Assembly: GCA_902494815.1 (NCBI GenBank)
Contig: CABUVB010000126.1
Span: 1-5,515 of the forward strand
From: an uncultured Collinsella sp.
GTDB taxonomy: Bacteria > Actinomycetota > Coriobacteriia > Coriobacteriales > Coriobacteriaceae
Direction: 5' to 3'
Length of the DNA: 5,515 nucleotides
Positions within the stretch are counted from its first letter, which is position 1, and the number at the start of each line of letters is the position of its first letter. Shown one piece after another: positions 1-5,515 of this stretch. A program made the position numbers and the translations under genes. Below the pieces are notes generated by a model that had not been told where the DNA came from, did no database searches, and worked only from the letters and a program-made list of their open reading frames with translations.

Positions 1-2972
1 AGGAGTTCGAGCGTATCTGTGCCATCGACCGCGTGGGCTTTAAGACTCGCCGCTTCCGTGCCGTCTACCGCCGCGATGCCGGCGAGGGCGCGCTGCAGGA
101 TGCGCTCAAGCAGCTTGCCGAGGACGTTGAGGCTGCGGTCCGCGACGGCGTGAACATCGTGGTGCTGAGCGATCGTGCCGCTGCGGGCGAGGTACCCGTG
201 CCGTCGCTGCTCGCCGTGGGCTGCGTGCACAATCACCTTATCCGCGCCGGCGTGCGCACCTTTGCCGATATCGTGGTGGAGTGCGGCGATGCCGTGTCTC
301 CGCACGACTTTGCGGCGCTGGTGGGCTACTCCGCGAGCGGCATCTATCCGTACAACGCACATGCGTGCATTCGCGACTTGGCGGCACGCGGCGATTTGGA
401 CGTGACGGCCGAGCAGGGCATCGCCAACTACAATAAGGCCGCGACCGCCGGCATCGTCTCCATCATGTCCAAGATGGGCATCTCCACGGTGCAGAGCTAC
501 CATTCGGCGCAGATCTTCGAGGCCGTTGGCTTTACGCCGGAGTTCGTCAACGCGTATTTCGCCGGCACGGTGAGCCGTGTGGGCGGTATGGGTGTCGAGG
601 ACGTCGAGCGCGAGCAGAATGAGCGCTATGACGCCGCGCTCGCCATCCTTAAGAGTCCGGCTCCCGATCAGCTGCCCACACTGGGCCTGACCAAGTGGCG
701 CCCGTTCGGTGGCGAAGATCACCTGATCGACCCTCAGACCGTCTACCTGCTGCAGGTCGCCTGCCGCGAGGACAGTTACGACACCTTTAAGGAGTACAGC
801 GCCCGCCTGCACCGCACCGGCCGTGCCGTGCGCCTGCGCGACCTGCTGGACTTTAATGCCAGCGGCCGCACGCCGGTTTCGCTCGACGAGGTGGAGCCCG
901 CGCTCAACATCGTCCGCCGCTTTAACACCGGCGCCATGTCGTACGGCTCCATCAGCAAAGAGGCACACGAGTGCATGGCCATCGCCATGAACCGCCTGCA
1001 CGGCCGTTCCAACTCCGGCGAGGGCGGCGAGGACCCGCGTCGCGAGACCCCGCTGGCTAACGGTGACTCCAAGAACTCCGCGATCAAGCAGGTGGCAAGT
1101 GCGCGCTTTGGCGTGACGAGCCGCTACCTGTGCAGCGCCTTCGAGATTCAGATCAAGATGGCCCAGGGCGCCAAACCCGGCGAGGGCGGCCACCTGCCCG
1201 GCAAGAAGGTCTATCCCTGGATCGCCGAGGTCCGTCAGTCCACGCCCGGCATCGGCCTGATCTCGCCTCCGCCACACCACGACATCTACTCCATCGAGGA
1301 CCTGGCAGAGCTGATCTTCGATCTTAAGAACGCCAACCCCGGCGCGCGCGTGTCGGTCAAGCTGGTCAGCGAGGCCGGCGTCGGCACCATCGCCACCGGC
1401 GTGGCCAAGGGTGCCGCCGACAAGATTTTGATCAGCGGCCATAACGGCGGCTCGGGTGCCGCGGCGCGCGATTCCATCTGGCATGCGGGCCTGCCGCTAG
1501 AGCTTGGCCTTGCCGAGGCTCAGCAGACGTTGCTGCAAAACGGCCTGCGCTCCCGCGTGGTGCTCGAGGCCGACGGCAAGCTCATGGACGGCACCGATGT
1601 CGCCGTCGCCTGCCTGTTGGGCGCCGAGGAGTTTGGCTTTGCGACCATGCCGCTCATCTCCATGGGCTGTCTCATGCAGCGCGACTGCCAGCAGGATACC
1701 TGCCCGGCCGGCATCGCTACGCAAAACTGCCGCCTGCGTCGTGGCTTCCGCGGCAAGCCCGAGCACGTTGAGCGCTTTATGCTCTTTGTTGCCGAGCAGC
1801 TGCGCGAGGTCATGGCGAGCCTGGGCTTCCGCACCGTCGACGAGATGGTCGGCCATCCCGAGTGCTTGCGCCAGATCGAGGTCCCGGGTAACCGCAAGGC
1901 CAACCTGCTCGATCTGTCGCCCGTGCTGGCGAGCGCGACCTGTGAGTTTGGTGCCCACATTCCGGGTGCCGACGGCCGTCACTTCCTGCCCCAGATGGCT
2001 GCGGACAGTGAGCTCGACAAGACGCTCGACTCCACGTTGTTTGTGCCCTACACGGCCGACGCTCGCGCGCACCTGCGCCCGATTCGCTTCCGCGCCGATA
2101 TCGCCAACGTCAACCGCTGCGTGGGCACCATCTTGGGCAACGCGGTGACCAAGGCGCACCCCGAGGGCCTGCCCGCCGGCTCCATCACCATCGATTGCGA
2201 CGGTTCGGCCGGTCAGAGCTTTGGTGCCTTCCTGCCGCGTGGCATTACGCTCAACGTGTGCGGCGACGCCAACGACTACTTTGGCAAGGGCCTTTCGGGC
2301 GGCGAGGTGTCGGTGCGCCCCAACCCGCATGCGACCTACAAGTTCGACGAGAACATCATCGTGGGCAACGTTGCGTTCTTTGGCGCTACGAGTGGCCGCG
2401 GCTTCATCAACGGCCTAGCCGGCCAGCGCTTTGGCGTACGCAACTCCGGTGCCACAGTGGTGGTCGAGGGCTGCGGCAACCATGGCTGCGAGTACATGAC
2501 GGGAGGTCTGGCGCTCATCCTGGGTGAGGTCGGGCAGAACTTCGCTGCCGGCATGACGGGCGGCGTGGCTTATGTCTTTGACCAGTACGGCACGCTCGAT
2601 GCCCGCGTGAACCGCGAGAGCGTTGAGCTCAAGGCCCCGACGGCCGGCGAGCTGGCGCAGATTCGCGCGCTCATCCAGGAGCACGTGGACGCGACGCAGA
2701 GCCCGCGCGGCATTAAGCTGCTCTACAGCTTTGAGACGATGAGCAAGCACTTTGTGAAGGTCATTCCGACCGAGTACGAGCGCGTGCTGGCGATTGTCGC
2801 CGCCGCCGAGGCCGTCGGCAAGACGCATGCGCAGGCCGAGGAGCTGGCGTTTGACATTGTGACCGGCCGCGCGAGTGCCGCGGATGTCGCTCGCTTTGAT
2901 GTGGCGGGTGGTGTCGCTGGCGCTGCGCCCGCCACCGCCAGCTCTGTTGCTTCGACCAAGAAGGAGGCGTAA
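1..2972 (+). CDS. gltB: Glutamate synthase (NADPH) large subunit GltB, 5'-truncated by the window edge
   Basis: Large subunit of GOGAT, which makes two glutamates from glutamine, 2-oxoglutarate and reducing power in the cytoplasm. The reading frame is open from base 3, so the GTG at 33 is an internal valine and not the start. The 989 visible codons compare with about 1,500 in the family, so the N-terminal glutaminase domain is upstream. Visible parts in order: the central domain (about 3-700, with VLSDR and MSKMGISTVQSY); the FMN-binding TIM barrel (about 900-1850, with FNTGAMSYGSIS at 921, GEGGED at 1017, PGEGGHLPG at 1176 and SPPPHHDIYSIEDLA at 1263); and the C-terminal GXGXG beta-helix (about 2080-2590). 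The 3Fe-4S cysteines are coded at 1668, 1686 and 1701 with spacing C-x5-C-x4-C. The usual CH.NTCP reads CQQDTCP, with Gln in place of His. The last 40 or so residues are a low-complexity Ala-rich tail after the conserved FVKVIPTEYERVL. The neighbouring gltD confirms the assignment. Confidence 0.97.
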   Translation, partial: EFERICAIDRVGFKTRRFRAVYRRDAGEGALQDALKQLAEDVEAAVRDGVNIVVLSDRAAAGEVPVPSLLAVGCVHNHLIRAGVRTFADIVVECGDAVSPHDFAALVGYSASGIYPYNAHACIRDLAARGDLDVTAEQGIANYNKAATAGIVSIMSKMGISTVQSYHSAQIFEAVGFTPEFVNAYFAGTVSRVGGMGVEDVEREQNERYDAALAILKSPAPDQLPTLGLTKWRPFGGEDHLIDPQTVYLLQVACREDSYDTFKEYSARLHRTGRAVRLRDLLDFNASGRTPVSLDEVEPALNIVRRFNTGAMSYGSISKEAHECMAIAMNRLHGRSNSGEGGEDPRRETPLANGDSKNSAIKQVASARFGVTSRYLCSAFEIQIKMAQGAKPGEGGHLPGKKVYPWIAEVRQSTPGIGLISPPPHHDIYSIEDLAELIFDLKNANPGARVSVKLVSEAGVGTIATGVAKGAADKILISGHNGGSGAAARDSIWHAGLPLELGLAEAQQTLLQNGLRSRVVLEADGKLMDGTDVAVACLLGAEEFGFATMPLISMGCLMQRDCQQDTCPAGIATQNCRLRRGFRGKPEHVERFMLFVAEQLREVMASLGFRTVDEMVGHPECLRQIEVPGNRKANLLDLSPVLASATCEFGAHIPGADGRHFLPQMAADSELDKTLDSTLFVPYTADARAHLRPIRFRADIANVNRCVGTILGNAVTKAHPEGLPAGSITIDCDGSAGQSFGAFLPRGITLNVCGDANDYFGKGLSGGEVSVRPNPHATYKFDENIIVGNVAFFGATSGRGFINGLAGQRFGVRNSGATVVVEGCGNHGCEYMTGGLALILGEVGQNFAAGMTGGVAYVFDQYGTLDARVNRESVELKAPTAGELAQIRALIQEHVDATQSPRGIKLLYSFETMSKHFVKVIPTEYERVLAIVAAAEAVGKTHAQAEELAFDIVTGRASAADVARFDVAGGVAGAAPATASSVASTKKEA
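2961..2967 (+). promoter_or_regulatory. Ribosome binding site of gltD inside the gltB 3' end
   Basis: AAGGAGG lies in the last codons of gltB (the Lys-Glu-Ala end) and sits 10 nt before the ATG at 2978. It fixes the gltD start. A GTG at 2973 is in another frame and can be ignored. The overlap of this site with gltB coding sequence, together with the 5-nt gap between stop and start, fits one transcript with coupled translation of the two subunits. The coupling is inferred. Confidence 0.85.
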
Positions 2973-2977
2973 GTGCC

Positions 2978-4459
<1,482 letters not shown>

Positions 4460-4483
4460 GGCGGCTGTCCACAGCTGAATCGA

Positions 4484-4579
4484 CAAGGGCTGTCCCCAAC
4501 GGCTGGCCCAAATGGAACGTTCCCAAGTGCCGGCAGCTGGGGACGTTCCTTATGTGCCGGCATTCGGGGACACTCCTTG
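4484..4579. repeat. Long imperfect palindrome made of four 27-nt units, two inverted and two direct
   Basis: The whole stretch shares one dyad axis between 4531 and 4532, inside TGCCGGCA (4528-4535). Over 4485-4578 each arm is 47 nt. By hand I count 35 Watson-Crick pairs, 3 G-T pairs and 9 mismatches. The inner part, GGAACGTTCCC (4514-4524) against GGGGACGTTCC (4539-4549), is nearly perfect. The outer part pairs AAGG..GTCCCC (4485-4497) with GGGGAC..CCTT (4566-4578). It begins 25 nt after the gltD stop, so it would fold at the 3' end of the gltBD message. No T-run follows, so it does not look like a standard intrinsic terminator. It may be a dispersed palindromic element of the REP/BIME sort, or an mRNA 3'-end stabiliser. 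No transposase or target-site duplication is visible. Confidence 0.8.
4525..4578 (+). repeat. Tandem pair of 27-nt direct repeats (right arm of the palindrome)
   Basis: Unit 1 is 4525-4551 and unit 2 is 4552-4578, directly adjoining. They match at 21 of 27 positions. The constant parts are GTGCCGGCA, GGGGAC and TCCTT, and the variable parts are the 3-nt spacer after GCA and 2 nt after GGGGAC. Constant blocks with variable triplets between them suggest selection on the blocks, either as protein-binding sites or as paired RNA, and not merely a recent duplication. Read in the frame of 4512, the units encode the repeated peptide pattern VPAxGDxP, but I do not believe that frame is translated. Confidence 0.8.
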
Positions 4580-4744
4580 CGGGTTTGCGACCGATTTGTT
4601 CGTTTGCCGACGTACGGGTGTTCATTTGTCGACTTCTTGGGCTGTGGTCACCTGTTGTTTCTGTGGTGGCTACGGGCATCTGGCTCAAAAGAGCGGGTTG
4701 GCCGTCTATGTTTACCTGCGGTTTTGTTGCGGCGCGCATATTCG

Positions 4745-4777
4745 GTCAAGTGTCCCGTCAAGTGTTTGGTCAGCAGT
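4745..4777 (+). repeat. Direct repeats with 12-bp period (GTCAAGTGT)
   Basis: GTCAAGTGT occurs perfectly at 4745-4753 and 4757-4765, with CCC between. A weaker third copy, GTCAGCAGT (6 of 9), follows at 4769-4777 in the same 12-bp register. The array lies about 100 nt upstream of the GTG at 4875, a reasonable place for an activator or repressor site, but no promoter can be recognised beside it. It could also be chance. Confidence 0.45.
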
Positions 4778-4839
4778 TGGTTTGCAGCCGGCGGCCTATT
4801 TTGTCCGTGCTGACAGTGGCTGCCCACCCTCCTCGTAAG

Positions 4840-4869
4840 CTCAAATTGAGGTTCATCAGTTTGAGGAGG
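4840..4869 (+). promoter_or_regulatory. Ribosome binding site of the 4875 gene with overlapping hairpin
   Basis: GAGGAGG at 4863-4869 lies 5 nt before the GTG at 4875 and decides that start. CTCAAATTGA (4840-4849) pairs with TCAGTTTGAG (4856-4865) as a 10-bp stem containing one G-U, with a 6-nt loop (4850-4855). This would bury the first three bases of the ribosome binding site. Upstream, CCTCCTC (4828-4834) is the exact reverse complement of the full GAGGAGG and could pair with it instead. Control of translation by RNA folding is therefore possible. The dyad could equally be a DNA operator. The ribosome binding site is well supported; the regulation is inferred. Confidence 0.7.
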
Positions 4870-4874
4870 ATGCC

Positions 4875-5515
4875 GTGACTGACCACGTTTTAGACCGAGC
4901 TCATCTGGCCGAAGCCGTCGGCAACGATATTGCCGACATGGCCCATTTTTGGATGCTGCGGAAGTTTCAGTTTTTGGAGCCGGCGCGCGAGCAGTTTGAG
5001 ATTATTGTCGACCCGTGGCTCAGCTATCGCACCGAGCCTTCCCAAAACGAAATCATGGCCTACAACATGGCGTTTACCGATTGGCTGCTCTTCGAGCGCC
5101 CCTATCGCCATGGCAAGACGCTGCTCGAGCTGTATGTTGATGAGCCGCCGGCATCGCTTTCGCCTGCCTCGCTCAAGCGGCTCGAGCAGGTACGCGACAC
5201 GCAGTATTTCTCGCGCTTTGGCATTTTGGACAAGGATCCTGCGACTGGTATGGTCGCGCTGAAGGACACGCGCACCGACCGTCGTTTTGATGTCTACGAC
5301 CCGCATATCGTGCAAAAGGAGCATTGGAGCGACGGAGCGATTGCGGTGCGCCTCGCCTGCGTCGACGATGTCTGGCTGACGGCGGGGCGGCTCTACCTCT
5401 ACGACATAGCGCGCCTGAGCGATACGGCGATCGACGGGCCTGGCGCCGTCCATCCGGAAGACCTGGAAGATGGCTTCGACACCTCGCGTATCAGCTTCTT
5501 TCTGAGGCTGGTCCG
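4875..5515 (+). CDS. Uncharacterised soluble protein, 3'-truncated by the window edge
   Basis: An open frame of 213 codons runs off the window end without a stop. It starts at GTG because a strong GAGGAGG lies 5 nt upstream. The next in-frame ATG (4938, codon 22) has no such site. Codon use matches gltB and gltD, with strong G/C at third positions, so it is a real gene. The protein is rich in acidic and aromatic residues and has no signal peptide or membrane segment, so it is likely cytoplasmic. Residues 1-50 look helical. Residues 60-90 contain NMAFTDWLLFERPYRHGKTL followed by LELYVDE. Residues 110-175 look beta-rich, with the pattern FGILDKD..TGMVALKDTRTDRRFDVYD and then GAIAVRLACVDDVWLTAGRLYLYD. 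This layout (W.-[LF]F then GKTLLELY, then a strand-rich V.L.D....F.V.D stretch) resembles a region found beside SEC-C-type domains in some bacterial proteins. I offer that as a weak memory-based resemblance only; no catalytic motif is visible. A link to glutamate synthesis is not implied. Confidence 0.9.
   Translation, partial: MTDHVLDRAHLAEAVGNDIADMAHFWMLRKFQFLEPAREQFEIIVDPWLSYRTEPSQNEIMAYNMAFTDWLLFERPYRHGKTLLELYVDEPPASLSPASLKRLEQVRDTQYFSRFGILDKDPATGMVALKDTRTDRRFDVYDPHIVQKEHWSDGAIAVRLACVDDVWLTAGRLYLYDIARLSDTAIDGPGAVHPEDLEDGFDTSRISFFLRLV

Larger units (their letters stand above)
4460..4874 (+). other. Structured intergenic region with no convincing gene
   Basis: This 415-nt gap separates gltD from the next gene. 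It holds a long palindromic repeat at its left (4484-4579), a G/T-rich middle, direct repeats (4745-4777) and a hairpin at the next gene's ribosome binding site (4840-4865). My count over 4581-4800 is A 26, C 48, G 72, T 74, so GC is near 55 percent, clearly below the flanking genes. I see no tRNA, no clear -35/-10 promoter pair and no hairpin followed by a T-run. GCTC-AAAA-GAGC at 4683-4694 is a small perfect hairpin without a T-run. Plus-strand open frames starting at 4512 (108 codons), 4552 (108) and 4577 (78) cross it, but they lack good ribosome binding sites. The 4552 frame uses codons such as CGA, AGA, ATA and GTA that the neighbouring genes avoid. Confidence 0.7.

Noticed and set aside
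33..35. GTG as the start of gltB
   Set aside because: The frame is open back to base 3 and the residues before it continue the GltB central domain. The large subunit should have about 500 more residues upstream, so the gene is cut by the window edge.
1497..2330. 277-codon open frame on the minus strand
   Set aside because: It lies antisense to the FMN and GXGXG domains of gltB. Long antisense frames are expected in GC-rich genes. Its product is low-complexity Ala/Gly/Arg-rich with no recognisable domain.
4514..4549. Inner hairpin as a standard intrinsic terminator for gltBD
   Set aside because: The stem is strong but is followed by TTATGTGCC, with no T-run. The same holds for the outer stem. 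A terminator role by another mechanism cannot be excluded.
4683..4694. GCTC-AAAA-GAGC hairpin as a terminator
   Set aside because: The stem is only 4 bp and the following bases are GGGTTGGCCG, with no T-run.
4711..4742. TTTACC and CATATT as a promoter
   Set aside because: The spacing is 20 nt and both hexamers are poor matches, so the pair is not better than chance.
4512..4838. 108-codon plus-strand frame beginning in the repeat, encoding a VPAxGDxP peptide repeat
   Set aside because: There is no ribosome binding site before the ATG, the start lies inside the palindrome, and the product is Cys/Ser-rich without a recognisable fold. The peptide repeat follows from the 27-nt period.
4890..5453. 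187-codon open frame on the minus strand
   Set aside because: It is antisense to the plus-strand gene from 4875, which has a strong ribosome binding site and typical codon use. The minus frame has neither.

Overview
The window is GC-rich and is coded on the plus strand throughout. It suggests an actinobacterial genome, most likely a gut Coriobacteriia of the Collinsella type. That guess rests on three things: strong G/C preference at third codon positions, the style of the GltB and GltD proteins, and a GGGGAC..CCTT / TGCCGGCA intergenic repeat that I associate with such genomes from memory. No marker gene here fixes the taxonomy.

Layout: (1) Positions 1-2972 hold the last 989 codons of gltB, the large subunit of NADPH-dependent glutamate synthase. 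About 500 N-terminal residues, including the glutaminase domain, lie upstream of the window. (2) Positions 2978-4459 hold a complete gltD, the small FAD/Fe-S subunit. It starts 5 nt after the gltB stop, with its ribosome binding site inside the gltB 3' end. (3) Positions 4460-4874 are a 415-nt gap with no convincing gene. Its left part is a long imperfect palindrome (4484-4579) built from 27-nt units. Its middle is G/T-rich and lacks stop triplets on the plus strand. It also carries a 12-bp-periodic direct repeat, and ends in a hairpin that overlaps the Shine-Dalgarno of the next gene. (4) From 4875 to the window end is the 5' part (213 codons) of a GTG-started gene for a soluble protein I cannot assign with confidence.

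How they work together: GltB and GltD form the GOGAT enzyme. GltD oxidises NADPH and passes electrons through its flavin and iron-sulfur centres to the FMN and 3Fe-4S centre of GltB. There 2-oxoglutarate plus glutamine-derived ammonia becomes glutamate. With glutamine synthetase (not in the window) this is the main ammonium assimilation route. The third gene is separated by a long structured gap and is probably its own transcription unit. The metabolic genes are ordinary; the gap is the part that deserves attention.
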